A stretch of DNA of 32,341 nt, from assembly GCA_934149115.1 (NCBI GenBank), contig CAKPDW010000008.1, positions 1 to 32,341 of the forward strand, written 5' to 3'. The stretch comes from an uncultured Clostridia bacterium. Its GTDB lineage: Bacteria > Bacillota > Clostridia > TANB77 > CAG-508. Under the pieces are notes generated by a model. That model was given only the letters and a program-made list of their open reading frames with translations. It was not told where the DNA came from and did not search any database. Made by a program: the position numbers and the translations under genes. Below, piece by piece: positions 1 to 8,750 of the stretch (its first letter is position 1; every line of letters starts with the position of its first letter).

Positions 1-42
<42 letters not shown>

Positions 43-65
43 ATATTTCCTCCTGACAAGTATAG

Positions 66-94
66 ATTATAAAGTAGTAAATTGGTTTTGTCAA
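66..94 (-). promoter_or_regulatory. sigma-A-type promoter of tRNA-Gly
   Basis: Read on the minus strand: TTGACA, a 17-bp spacer, then TATAAT, a full consensus match. The -10 box ends about 24 bp before the tRNA 5' end, so a short leader would be removed by RNase P. The preceding GH13 gene is closed by its own terminator, so this tRNA is probably transcribed independently. Confidence 0.85.
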
Positions 95-139
95 TAGAAA
101 ATTAAAAAAAAATTTAAAAAGTGATTTTTTTAGTTTTAT

Positions 140-178
140 GTTTAAAAAATAAAGGTGCAATCTATTGAGATTACACCT
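140..178 (-). terminator. intrinsic terminator after the GH13 gene
   Basis: On the minus strand a 9-bp stem AGGTGTAAT/ATTGCACCT (one G-U pair) with an 8-nt loop is followed by TTTATTTTTT. It begins 14 bases after the glucanase stop codon. Confidence 0.85.
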
Positions 179-191
179 GTTCTTTAGTTTG

Positions 192-2093
192 TTAAAACTT
201 AAGATTACAGTTACTTACGATTGTTAATCCATAAGGAGTAAGTCGCCTTTTGCTTGAGTGATTAGTTGAGAAAATAATTTTATCATCTTTGTATTTCTCT
301 GGAACGTGGTTGGGTTGTATTGTGTCAGTTATATTTACTGATACTAAAATGCGTTTGTCTTTGAATGTTCTTTCATACATAACTGTGTTACTTGTGACAG
401 AAATGAATTTAAAGTCTGCATTTGCAAGTGGTAAAGCGTTATGAACTTTTCCTAAGGTGCGATAAAATCTCATTAATTTTTTATCTCTGTGTCCCCAAGG
501 ATATGTCTTTCTATTCCATGGGTCTTTGTAGCCGTAAAGTCCGACTTCATCTCCATAGAATATACACGGATTTCCTGGGAGAAAGTAGAGAATAGATAAT
601 GCTGATTTTAATAGCTCTTTACCTTTTTTGTAATCGGAATGGGTGAATGTAGAATCATGTGCATTTTGCCAGTTCCGATCTTTGTTTCCAATGTCCCAAA
701 TCCATTCATAAGCATTGTAGAGCATTCCGTTTCCAACTAATGTGGTGATTGCTCGTGGAATGTCGTGAGTGGATAAGGAGTTCATTGTTGATAATAATGC
801 TCCTTGTGGGTAATCGGCACAAATTTCGTTGATGGTGTTTTCTAAATAGTATGAATCGTGGAAACGCACGTATTTTAAAATTGCATTTGTAAATGGGTAG
901 TTCATTACGCTATGAAGTGATGTTCCTAGCAGGTATTTTCTGTTTCCATCATTTTTTCTAATAGCGTTTTCCCAAACTTCACCGAGTATAAATGCATCTT
1001 TTTTGTATTTTTGTGCTGAATCACGGACCATTGTAAGAAAATAATCTGGTAATTCATCTGCAACGTCTAATCGCAGTCCATCGATTCCCCATTTTCTGAA
1101 CCATGTGTCAATTACGCCATTTTCTCCAAAGAGGAAGTTTTGCCAATCTTTACAGTCTGGATTACAAACTGGGAGGTTGCCAAAATTCCACCAGAATTGG
1201 AAATTGTTAAATCCATCTTTCTTATACCAATCAAAATACTTGGAGTCTCTACCGGAAAATGCACCTATTTCAGGAAATGTTGAAAGCCTGTTAAAATAGA
1301 TACTGTCATCTCCAGTATGGTTGAATACTGTATCGATAATTACCTTCATTCCAAGTTCATGAGCTTTTTGACATAATTCTTTCATGTCTTCTGCTGAACC
1401 AAGATATGGGTCAATGCTGAGATAGTCAGCTGTGTCATATCTATGATTAGACTGGCTCCTACAAACTGGAGAGAGGTATACGATTTTGACTCCTAATTTT
1501 TTGATGTATTTCAAGTGCTTTGTGATTCCTTTTAAATTGCCACAGAAAAAGTCTGTGTTTGTGATTTCGCCTTTTTCATTAGGCATCCAGTCAGGAATCT
1601 GATTCCAGTTTTTATGAATAGTTCTTCTTGGCATTTCAAAAACTGGTACGCCTTTATCTCGAGCAAACCGGTCTACCATGATATGAAACATAATAGAACC
1701 TTTTGCCCATTCTGGGACTGTGAATATGTTGTCAGTAACGGTGAATTGCATCCAAGGTAAATCATTTTCAGTTAAAGTTATTCCTTGTGATAAATTATTT
1801 TTTATATAATATAATTTACCGTCAAGTAGAACTTTAAAACAGTAAAAATATAACCCTGAACCAAATCGGAAATGTATAAAATCACTTAAAAAAGTGCTCA
1901 TTTCATTTTTGGTAGTGGTATATTTTAGTGAAAATTCCTCCTTTGCTGGACTGTGATATTTTTGTAATATCACTGTTACGTTTTCAGCATATCCTAAGTC
2001 GTTAGAAAGCCTTATACAAAACCGAAAAGCTTGTTCTTTAGAGATTTCTTGTAAATTGGATGCTAAAATTTTTGAGTCATAACTAATATACAT
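192..2093 (-). CDS. GH13 alpha-amylase family glucanase (neopullulanase/cyclomaltodextrinase-like)
   Basis: A 633-residue alpha-glucan hydrolase. Residues about 15-120 look like a beta-rich N-terminal module of the CBM34 kind found in neopullulanases. The (beta/alpha)8 barrel follows, with the family motifs in order: DTVFNH near 254-259, GLRLDVADE with nucleophile D343, GEVWE with acid/base E372, and STHD with transition-state stabiliser D444. No signal peptide or membrane segment is visible, so it probably acts in the cytoplasm on imported maltodextrins or stored glycogen. The ATG start is preceded by AAGGGGGG on the minus strand, and a promoter lies 50-80 bp upstream. It is monocistronic, facing away from tsaE. 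The family is certain. The exact specificity (neopullulanase, cyclomaltodextrinase or maltogenic amylase) cannot be read from sequence. Confidence 0.93.
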   Translation of the reverse strand: MYISYDSKILASNLQEISKEQAFRFCIRLSNDLGYAENVTVILQKYHSPAKEEFSLKYTTTKNEMSTFLSDFIHFRFGSGLYFYCFKVLLDGKLYYIKNNLSQGITLTENDLPWMQFTVTDNIFTVPEWAKGSIMFHIMVDRFARDKGVPVFEMPRRTIHKNWNQIPDWMPNEKGEITNTDFFCGNLKGITKHLKYIKKLGVKIVYLSPVCRSQSNHRYDTADYLSIDPYLGSAEDMKELCQKAHELGMKVIIDTVFNHTGDDSIYFNRLSTFPEIGAFSGRDSKYFDWYKKDGFNNFQFWWNFGNLPVCNPDCKDWQNFLFGENGVIDTWFRKWGIDGLRLDVADELPDYFLTMVRDSAQKYKKDAFILGEVWENAIRKNDGNRKYLLGTSLHSVMNYPFTNAILKYVRFHDSYYLENTINEICADYPQGALLSTMNSLSTHDIPRAITTLVGNGMLYNAYEWIWDIGNKDRNWQNAHDSTFTHSDYKKGKELLKSALSILYFLPGNPCIFYGDEVGLYGYKDPWNRKTYPWGHRDKKLMRFYRTLGKVHNALPLANADFKFISVTSNTVMYERTFKDKRILVSVNITDTIQPNHVPEKYKDDKIIFSTNHSSKRRLTPYGLTIVSNCNLKF

Positions 2094-2143
2094 GAAAAAG
2101 CCCCCCTTAAAATGTGCTGTAATTAATAAAGTTTCATATGAGT

Positions 2144-2172
2144 ATTTTATGAAGATTATTGATAAAAGTCAA
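2144..2172 (-). promoter_or_regulatory. promoter of the GH13 gene
   Basis: Minus-strand TTGACT, 17-bp spacer, TAAAAT; one mismatch from consensus in each box. It lies about 50 bp upstream of the glucanase start. No obvious CcpA-type cre palindrome was recognised around it. Confidence 0.65.
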
Positions 2173-2329
2173 TAGATTTTGCTAACAAAATTCGACATTT
2201 TATTACAATTTATTACTTTAAGATGTTTTTTATAAATAAAAAGGTGTATTTAAACTGGTTATTGTTATTATATTTGTTTGTTTTTGTGATAAATGAGCGT
2301 AAAAAATTTTAGAGCTTAGTTGGATTTAG

Positions 2330-2358
2330 TTTACAATTCATGTTTTTTATAATAGAAT
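2330..2358 (+). promoter_or_regulatory. promoter of the tsaE-tsaB-rimI operon
   Basis: TTTACA, 17-bp spacer, TAGAAT, about 30 bp before the tsaE start. The gap between the divergent GH13 and tsaE genes (2094-2386) otherwise holds only AT-rich sequence and the opposing GH13 promoter. Confidence 0.6.
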
Positions 2359-2386
2359 ATATACGAAAATTTATAGAGAAAGTATT

Positions 2387-2824
2387 ATGATTATGAAAAA
2401 AATAATATCAAATTCAGAATTAGAAACAAAGTTAATAGGAAAAAAGTTTGCAGAATCTTTGAAAAAAGGTGATGTTGTTGTGTTGAGTGGAGAACTTGGC
2501 GCTGGAAAGACAAAATTTACAGAGGGAATTCTTCAATTCTTTGGATTGGATGGGGATATTTCTAGTCCTACTTTTAATATCGTAAATGAGTATTCTAATG
2601 AGTATATTAATTTATATCATTTTGATGTGTATAGGTTGGAAGATGTTGATGAGTTTTTTGCAATTGGTGGAGATGAGTATTTTGAGAGGGGAATTTGTAT
2701 TATAGAATGGGGAGAGTTAATAAAAGAAGCTTTACCTAAGAATTATATTGAGGTGACTTTTTCTAGGGATTTTGATGATGATAAAAGACAAATAATTATA
2801 GAAAATGTTGTTAAGGATTTTTAG
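2387..2824 (+). CDS. tsaE: tRNA threonylcarbamoyladenosine biosynthesis ATPase TsaE
   Basis: A 145-residue P-loop protein of the usual TsaE length. Walker A is GELGAGKT at residues 35-42, followed by the family SPTFNIVNEY stretch near 59-68, HFDVYRL and the conserved IIEWGEL segment. TsaE drives turnover of the TsaB-TsaD complex that puts t6A at position 37 of ANN-decoding tRNAs. tsaB follows after 26 bp, the classic gene order. An in-frame ATG six bases downstream is an alternative start; only a weak GAGAAAG-type ribosome site precedes either. tsaD and tsaC are not in this window. Confidence 0.95.
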   Translation: MIMKKIISNSELETKLIGKKFAESLKKGDVVVLSGELGAGKTKFTEGILQFFGLDGDISSPTFNIVNEYSNEYINLYHFDVYRLEDVDEFFAIGGDEYFERGICIIEWGELIKEALPKNYIEVTFSRDFDDDKRQIIIENVVKDF

Positions 2825-2850
2825 ATAATTTTGATGAGGAGGTTAATGGT

Positions 2851-3540
2851 ATGAAAATTTTAGTTGCAGATACATCTAGTTGTGTTTGCAGTGTTGGTAT
2901 ATTTGAAGATGATAAATTGATTGGAAAGAATGAGATTGATAATGGTAGAACTCATTCTGAAAATTTTATGCCTTTAGTAAAAAAAACTTTTGAAGATGCT
3001 AATTTAAAATTGGATGATATGGATTATTTAGCTGTAGTTGTTGGACCTGGTTCTTTTACTGGGATAAGAATAGGTGTTTCTGCTTGTAAGGCTATGGCTG
3101 AAATTAAGAATATAAAGGTAGTTCCAATAATTTCTTTGGATTTATTAGCTACAAATGCTTTAAAAAATAGTAGTGTAATTTGTTCGATGATTGATGCTAG
3201 GAACAATCAAGTTTATTGCGGAATTTATGATTTGGAGATTAACAAAATTGAAGAATATGTTGCAGATGATATTGAATGTGTTTTAAATATCTTGAAAAAA
3301 TATGATGATATTTCTTTTGTTGGTGATGGGGCTGTTTTACATGAACAAATGATTAAAGATTTTTTGATGGATAAAAAGTTACATTTTTTAGAAAATAATA
3401 AGCAAAACGTTGATAGTTTGGGGATAATTGCTTATAAAAAAATAAAAAATGGTGATATTACAGATGCTGATTCGGTTGTGCCTGTATATTTGAGAAAGTC
3501 ACAGGCTGAGAGGATGAGAGATGCAAAGAAAAATAGTTGA
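2851..3540 (+). CDS. tsaB: tRNA threonylcarbamoyladenosine biosynthesis protein TsaB
   Basis: A 229-residue ASKHA-fold protein. Diagnostic features are MKILVADTSS at the N terminus, the RTHSEN segment near 33-38 and GPGSFTGIRIG at 65-75. TsaB is the inactive paralogue that scaffolds TsaD in t6A synthesis. AGGAGG stands seven bases before the ATG. The last 20 bases overlap the start of rimI, so the two are translationally coupled. Length and motifs are normal for the Firmicutes form. Confidence 0.95.
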   Translation: MKILVADTSSCVCSVGIFEDDKLIGKNEIDNGRTHSENFMPLVKKTFEDANLKLDDMDYLAVVVGPGSFTGIRIGVSACKAMAEIKNIKVVPIISLDLLATNALKNSSVICSMIDARNNQVYCGIYDLEINKIEEYVADDIECVLNILKKYDDISFVGDGAVLHEQMIKDFLMDKKLHFLENNKQNVDSLGIIAYKKIKNGDITDADSVVPVYLRKSQAERMRDAKKNS

Positions 3541-3955
3541 TATGAATGATGAGTATTTGAAAAGAATAGCTACAGATTTGAAGGAATATGATCATTTTTG
3601 GAATGAAAAAATTTTAAAAGATGAGTTCGAAAATCCTAATTCTAAATATTTTGTTATTTGTGATTCTGATGAAATTTTTGGTTTTGCTGGATTATGGTTT
3701 AATATTGATGAAGCTCATATTATGAATATTGCTGTTAGAGAAAAGTATAGAAAAATGGGAATTGGTTCAGAATTACTAGAGTATATGATTGGTGTTGCAA
3801 AAAGTTTTGATAAAAATTGTATTACGTTAGAGGTGAGAGAGGATAATGCTCCTGCAATTGGATTGTATGAAAAGTTTGATTTTTCAGTTGTTGGAAGGCG
3901 AAAGAGGTATTATCATAATCTAGTTGATGCAATTATTATGACAAAGTTTTTTTAG
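3521..3955 (+). CDS. rimI: GNAT acetyltransferase RimI (ribosomal protein bS18-alanine N-acetyltransferase)
   Basis: A 144-residue GNAT protein. The acetyl-CoA loop RKMGIG (R77-G82) follows MNIAVREKY, and LEVREDNAPAIGLYEKFDF at 103-121 is the hallmark RimI C-terminal block with the conserved Tyr. RimI acetylates the N-terminal alanine of S18 in E. coli; in Firmicutes its neighbourhood with tsaE/tsaB is standard. The 3521 ATG is chosen because GAGAGGA lies about six bases upstream inside tsaB; the next ATG (3542) has no ribosome site. It overlaps tsaB by 20 bases. Confidence 0.9.
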   Translation: MQRKIVDMNDEYLKRIATDLKEYDHFWNEKILKDEFENPNSKYFVICDSDEIFGFAGLWFNIDEAHIMNIAVREKYRKMGIGSELLEYMIGVAKSFDKNCITLEVREDNAPAIGLYEKFDFSVVGRRKRYYHNLVDAIIMTKFF

Positions 3956-4027
3956 AATTGATGGTGGAGAAATTTTTCTTTTGAAATTATGTTGTTAATA
4001 TGTTTTAAATTTTTGGAAAGAATAAAT

Positions 4028-4057
4028 TTGGAAGCTTGCAATAAAGAAAATTATGAT
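4028..4057 (+). promoter_or_regulatory. possible promoter of the Lon-like gene
   Basis: TTGGAA, 18-bp spacer, TATGAT, about 60 bp before the ATG. A competing reading is TTGCAA-N15-TATAAA in the same stretch. No terminator hairpin was recognised between rimI and this point. Confidence 0.4.
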
Positions 4058-4117
4058 ATAAAATTTGTATGAAAAATACATAGGAAAAGTTTTAAGTTTT
4101 GGAGGAATAATTTACAA

Positions 4118-6526
4118 ATGAAAAATATTAATGAATTGAGTTATAAAGATTTAAAAGATGTCTGTGATCCTAAGATGTTTAAATTTGATAAAGTAAAAGA
4201 AGTTAAGGATACGACAAATCTTGTTTATGGACAAGATAGAGGAATTAAGGCTTTGGAATTTGGAGTTAATGTAGATTTAAAAGGATATAATTTGTATTTA
4301 GAAGGACCTGTTGGCGTTGGGAAAACAATGTATACAAAGAAATTCCTTGAGGATAGAGCTAAAAAGGAAAAGGTTCCAAATGATTGGTGTTATATTTATA
4401 ATTTTGAAGACCCAAATGAACCTATTGCTGTTTCTTTACCTGCTGGGCAAGGAAACGTTTTTCAAGAGACAATGGATTCTTTTATAAAAAATATTAGACG
4501 AGATATAAAAAAGACTTTTAATAATGATGAATTTGAAAAAGAGAAAAAAGTAATAAAACAAGAATTTGAAAGTAAAAAAGAGAATATATTAGGAAAATTA
4601 AATGATAAGACTTTAAAGCATGGTTTTCAGGTTAGAGCTGCTCAAAATGGAATATACATGATGCCTGTATATGAAGGAAAAACTATAGAGGAAGAAGATT
4701 ATGAAAAATTACCTTTAGATATAAAAAGTCAATTTGAAGAAAAATCTCAAATTGTACAAGAAATGATTTTTGATACATTGTCAGAATTGAAAATTATTGA
4801 AAATAAGGCAGATAAAAAGATTGAGGAGTGGCAATCAAATGTGGCTTTATTAACAGTTAATATTCATGTTAATAATGTTAAGTCAAATTATAAGAGAAAT
4901 AAGAAAATTAATAAATTTTTAGATAGTATTAAAAAAGATATTTTGAAAAATATTAATGTTTTTATGACTGATGAAAATTCTGATGAGCAAAAGCAACAAT
5001 TACCACCTCAAGCAAGAGCTATGCAAAATAAGGAACCTTGGTTAAATTATAGAGTTAATTTGTTTATAGATAATAGCAATCTAGAAGGTGCTCCTGTTGT
5101 TATGGATTCTAATTATACTTTTCAAAATATTTTTGGAAAATTAGAATATGAAAATCAATTTGGAATAATGAAAACTGATTTTACTATGCTTAAACCTGGT
5201 TTGTTGCAAAAAGCCAATGGAGGATATATTATTTTTCAAGCTAAGGATTTGCTTTCAAATCCTCAATGTTATGAAAATTTGAAAAAAGTATTGCTAGTTA
5301 AAGAAGTTAGTAGTGAAAATACAATGGAGCAACGTTCTTCAATGATGCTTGTTTCTTTAAAACCAGAGCCTATTCCATTGGATTTAAAGGTTATAATGAT
5401 TGGTGATGCAGAAATTTATCATACATTATTATCTTTGGATGAGGATTTTAGAAAGTTATTTAAAATCAAAGTTGAATTTGAAGAAGATGCTCCAAAAACA
5501 GAAGAAAATATTAAAAAACTTATTAATTTTGTAAAAAGCTATTGCGAGCAGGAAAATTTATTAGATATTGATAAAGAAGCTATGGCTAAAATTGTTGAAT
5601 ATGCTTCTAAATTATCAGGAGATAAGGAAAAATTATCTACGCAATTTAGTGAAATAGGACAAATTGTTGGTGAGGCTTCTACATGGGCTAAATTAGATAA
5701 ATCAAAAATTGTTACAAAAAAATATGTTCAAAAGGCTTTTGATGAAAGAATTGAAAGAATTAAAAAATATGATACAAAGTATTCACAGATGATTAAAGAA
5801 GGTGCTTTGCTTATTAATACAGATGGCTATAAAGTTGGACAAATTAATGGCTTGACAGTTATAACTATTGGTGATTATTCTTTTGGAAAACCTTCTAAGA
5901 TTACTGCTAATACTTATATAGGTAGACAGGGAATTGTTAATATAGAAAGAGAAGTTCAAATGTCTGGTTCTACTCATTCTAAAGGTGTTATGATATTGAC
6001 AGGATATTTAGGAGAGATGTTTGCTCAAGATAAGGCTTTGTCTTTAAATGCTAGTATTTGTTTTGAGCAATTATATGGTGGAGTTGATGGAGATAGTGCT
6101 TCTAGTACAGAGGCATATGCTATTCTTTCAAGCTTGTCAGAAATGCCTATAAATCAGGCAATTGCAGTTACAGGTTCAGTTAATCAAAAAGGTGAAATCC
6201 AACCAATCGGTGGAGTTAATGAAAAAATAGAAGGATTTTTCCAAATTTGTAAAATGAGAGGATTGACTGGTGAACATGGAGTAATAATTCCTATTCAAAA
6301 TGTAAGAAATTTGCATTTGAGTGATGAAGTTATAGATGCTGTAAAAAATGAAAAATTTCATATTTATGCTATTAGAACAATTGAAGAAGGTATTGAAATT
6401 TTAACTGGAGTTCCTGCTGGTAAAAAAGATAAGTATGGAAAATTCCCAGCTGGTACAATAAATTATTTAGCAAATGAAAAGTTGGCTAAGTATGCAGAAT
6501 ATGTAGAAAAAAATAAAAATGTGTAA
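4118..6526 (+). CDS. Lon-like ATP-dependent protease (S16 family, COG1067/LonB-LonC type)
   Basis: An 802-residue AAA+ protease distinct from classical LonA: it lacks the LonA N-terminal substrate domain. Walker A is GPVGVGKT at 63-70. A charged helical insert covers roughly 130-330. The place of Walker B is GGYIIFQAKDLL (368-379), without the usual DE pair. The C-terminal S16 domain has the dyad Ser660 in GVDGDSASS and Lys703 in GGVNEKIEG; the 43-residue spacing equals that of E. coli Lon (S679/K722). No transmembrane segment is evident, so it is probably cytosolic. The start has GGAGGAATAATTTACAA upstream. Proteolytic activity is well supported; ATP dependence is less certain because of the altered Walker B. 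Confidence 0.9.
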   Translation: MKNINELSYKDLKDVCDPKMFKFDKVKEVKDTTNLVYGQDRGIKALEFGVNVDLKGYNLYLEGPVGVGKTMYTKKFLEDRAKKEKVPNDWCYIYNFEDPNEPIAVSLPAGQGNVFQETMDSFIKNIRRDIKKTFNNDEFEKEKKVIKQEFESKKENILGKLNDKTLKHGFQVRAAQNGIYMMPVYEGKTIEEEDYEKLPLDIKSQFEEKSQIVQEMIFDTLSELKIIENKADKKIEEWQSNVALLTVNIHVNNVKSNYKRNKKINKFLDSIKKDILKNINVFMTDENSDEQKQQLPPQARAMQNKEPWLNYRVNLFIDNSNLEGAPVVMDSNYTFQNIFGKLEYENQFGIMKTDFTMLKPGLLQKANGGYIIFQAKDLLSNPQCYENLKKVLLVKEVSSENTMEQRSSMMLVSLKPEPIPLDLKVIMIGDAEIYHTLLSLDEDFRKLFKIKVEFEEDAPKTEENIKKLINFVKSYCEQENLLDIDKEAMAKIVEYASKLSGDKEKLSTQFSEIGQIVGEASTWAKLDKSKIVTKKYVQKAFDERIERIKKYDTKYSQMIKEGALLINTDGYKVGQINGLTVITIGDYSFGKPSKITANTYIGRQGIVNIEREVQMSGSTHSKGVMILTGYLGEMFAQDKALSLNASICFEQLYGGVDGDSASSTEAYAILSSLSEMPINQAIAVTGSVNQKGEIQPIGGVNEKIEGFFQICKMRGLTGEHGVIIPIQNVRNLHLSDEVIDAVKNEKFHIYAIRTIEEGIEILTGVPAGKKDKYGKFPAGTINYLANEKLAKYAEYVEKNKNV

Positions 6527-6543
6527 ATGAAAAATAGTTGAAA

Positions 6544-6582
6544 AATACGCGTTATTGCTATAAAATTGCAATGACGCGTATT
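6544..6582 (+). terminator. 15-bp hairpin after the Lon-like gene
   Basis: AATACGCGTTATTGC pairs with GCAATGACGCGTATT (one G-U pair) across a 9-nt loop. The tail is TTTAATATAAT rather than a clean U-run, so termination may be partial. TATAAT at 6586-6591 follows directly, giving an arrangement reminiscent of the maf promoter repeat. No -35 box lies at a good distance (TTGCAA is only 14 bp away). Confidence 0.55.
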
Positions 6583-6720
6583 TAATATAATGGGAGTTTT
6601 TTCGAACATTTATTATATTAAAGTAACAATGCACAATGTATGAAAAAGGCACGAAATTTAAAATGTTATTAATTTTTATTTTTGCGCATTGAAAGTTGTG
6701 TCAGGAGTTTTAGTAGTAGT

Positions 6721-6921
6721 TTGAAAGGAGTGACAGAAATAGAAAAAGATAATGATTTATGCTATGTTAAAAAGCTAGAAGCTACTATTGAAATGACATT
6801 AGATATTTTATTACAGGTAAAATCAGAGATTGAATGTATGAAAAAAATGCAAGTTCAAGATAGAATGTTATTAGAAAATATAGAATTTTTAGTTAAAGAA
6901 ATAAAAATTGCTAGTAAATAA
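6721..6921 (+). CDS. small helical (coiled-coil-like) protein of unknown function
   Basis: A short ORF, not recognised. From about ten residues in, it is almost entirely predicted helix, rich in Lys, Glu, Leu and Met (VKKLEATIEMTLDILLQVK and onward), suggesting a coiled coil. The start is unclear. The frame is open back to a TTG at 6682 without a ribosome site. TTG at 6721 has AGGAG 13 bases upstream. The best ribosome site, AAAGGAG at 6724-6730, would serve an ATA codon at 6739. The ORF ends 53 bases before the transketolase start and may be co-transcribed with it. Function cannot be inferred. Confidence 0.5.
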   Translation: MKGVTEIEKDNDLCYVKKLEATIEMTLDILLQVKSEIECMKKMQVQDRMLLENIEFLVKEIKIASK

Positions 6922-6974
6922 ATATTTATTATGATATAGTTATTTAGAAAATATTGTTTAAAGGAGGAAAGGGT

Positions 6975-7802
6975 TTGAAAATAGCAGAAATGGAAATTGA
7001 AAGATTAAAAGAGATTTCTAGAAATATTCGTGTGGATATTATTGAAGAAATTTATGCTGCTCAATCAGGTCATCCAGGAGGTGCACTTTCATGTACTGAT
7101 ATTTTAACAGTATTATATTTTAATCAAATGAATATTAATCCGAACAGAAAGGATGATTCAAATAGAGATAGGTTAGTTTTATCAAAGGGACATGCGTCTG
7201 CTGGATTATATGCAGCTTTAGCGGAAAGAGGATATTTTGATAAAAAAGAATTAAAAAATTTTAGAAAGTATGGAAGTTTTCTACAGGGACATCCTGATAT
7301 GAAACATATTCCAGGTGTTGATATGACAGCAGGTTCTTTAGGTCAGGGGTTATCTGTTGCTAACGGAATGGCTATGTCTGCAAAAATTGATAAAAAAGAT
7401 TATAGAGTTTATTGTATAGTTGGTGATGGTGAAATTCAAGAAGGCCAAATTTGGGAAGCTGCAATGTCTGCAAGTCATTATAAGTTAGATAATTTATGTG
7501 TAATTGTAGATAATAATAATTTGCAAATAGATGGTAAAGTGTCTGATGTTATGAATGTATATCCAATTAAAGATAAATTTGAAGCTTTTGGATTTGAAGT
7601 TTTTGAAGTTGATGGTAATAATATTGAAAATTTAATAGATGTTTTTCAAAAAGCTAGTGAAGTTAAGGAAAAACCAATTGCTATTATTGCTAAAACTGTA
7701 AAAGGCAAAGGGATTACATATATGGAAAATCAGGCTGGATGGCATGGAAAGGCTCCAAATGAAGAAGAATATCTTGAAGCTGTTAATGAATTAAAAAAAT
7801 AG
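6975..7802 (+). CDS. transketolase, N-terminal (TPP-binding) subunit
   Basis: A 275-residue half of transketolase, the split form common in Firmicutes and archaea. SGHPGGALS is at 31-39, then the LSKGHAS segment, and the thiamine-diphosphate motif runs from GDGE at 150-153 to NNN at 180-182. It ends with the KGKG segment and WHGKAP of this half. With the next gene it would form the complete enzyme, exchanging two-carbon units in the non-oxidative pentose phosphate pathway. The TTG at 6975 is preferred: AAGGAGG lies seven bases upstream, whereas a longer in-frame TTG (6954) would include the ribosome site. Confidence 0.93.
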   Translation: MKIAEMEIERLKEISRNIRVDIIEEIYAAQSGHPGGALSCTDILTVLYFNQMNINPNRKDDSNRDRLVLSKGHASAGLYAALAERGYFDKKELKNFRKYGSFLQGHPDMKHIPGVDMTAGSLGQGLSVANGMAMSAKIDKKDYRVYCIVGDGEIQEGQIWEAAMSASHYKLDNLCVIVDNNNLQIDGKVSDVMNVYPIKDKFEAFGFEVFEVDGNNIENLIDVFQKASEVKEKPIAIIAKTVKGKGITYMENQAGWHGKAPNEEEYLEAVNELKK

Positions 7803-7817
7803 TGTGAGGAGGTCCTA

Positions 7818-8750
7818 ATGAGAGATGAAAAAAAAGCAACAAGACAAAGCTATGGAGAGGCTTTGTGTGATGTTGGAAGAAAAAATAGTAATGTAGTTGT
7901 GTTAGATGCTGATTTAGCTGGAGCAACTAAAAGTGGTTTATTTAAGAAAGAATTTCCTGAAAGATTTTTTGATATGGGAATTGCTGAACAAAATTTAATA
8001 GCAACTTCTGCTGGAATGGCAACATGTGGAAAGATACCTTATGCAAGTACTTTTGCTGTGTTTGCTACAGGTAGAGCATATGACCAAATTAGAAATAGCA
8101 TATGTTATCCAAATTTGAATGTAAAAATTTGTGGAAGTCATGCAGGGGTTACTGTTGGTGAAGATGGTGCAACACATCAAATGTTGGAAGATATAAATAT
8201 TATGAAGGGATTACCTAATATGAAAGTTTTTTGCCCTTCAGATGATGTTCAGACAAAGTGGCTTGTAGAAGAAGTTTCTAAAATTTCTGGACCTTGTTAT
8301 ATTCGTACAGCAAGATTAGTTTCTCAAATTATTTATGATGATGATAAAGAATTTAAAATTGGAAAAGCAGTTCAATTTGGAGATGGAAATGATGCTACAA
8401 TTTTTGCTGTAGGAATTTGTACTGCTGAGGCATTGAAAGCTCAAAAGATTCTTAAAGATGAAGGAATAAATGTTAGAGTTATTGATATGTTTTCTTTGAA
8501 GCCTATTGACAAGGATATTATAATTAAATCAGCGAAAGAAACGAAAAATCTTATTTCTGTTGAAGATCATAATATTATTGGAGGATTAGGTAGCATTATT
8601 GCTGATGTATTAGCTGAAGAATTTCCTGCAAAACTTATAAAAATGGGTGTTAAAGATAGATTTGGAGAATCAGGAAATGCTAATTTATTGATGCAAAAGT
8701 TTGAAATTGATTGTGATGCTATTGTGAAAAAAGTAAAAGAGGTAATATAA
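7818..8750 (+). CDS. transketolase, C-terminal subunit
   Basis: A 310-residue partner of the upstream gene. DMGIAEQNL at 52-60 carries the Glu (E57) that activates the thiamine ring. It continues through the pyrimidine-binding domain (YASTFAVFATGRAYDQ) and the transketolase C-terminal domain (IDMFSLKPID, SVEDHNIIGGLGS). The ATG follows GAGGAGG by eight bases and lies 15 bp after the N-terminal subunit, so the two should be translated in step. It resembles DXP synthase halves, but the pairing with a short TPP subunit fits split transketolase. Confidence 0.93.
   Translation: MRDEKKATRQSYGEALCDVGRKNSNVVVLDADLAGATKSGLFKKEFPERFFDMGIAEQNLIATSAGMATCGKIPYASTFAVFATGRAYDQIRNSICYPNLNVKICGSHAGVTVGEDGATHQMLEDINIMKGLPNMKVFCPSDDVQTKWLVEEVSKISGPCYIRTARLVSQIIYDDDKEFKIGKAVQFGDGNDATIFAVGICTAEALKAQKILKDEGINVRVIDMFSLKPIDKDIIIKSAKETKNLISVEDHNIIGGLGSIIADVLAEEFPAKLIKMGVKDRFGESGNANLLMQKFEIDCDAIVKKVKEVI

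Noticed and set aside
2094..2386. Riboswitch or T-box between GH13 and tsaE
   Set aside because: Only promoters in opposite directions and AT-rich sequence; no conserved aptamer core or T-box motif was found.
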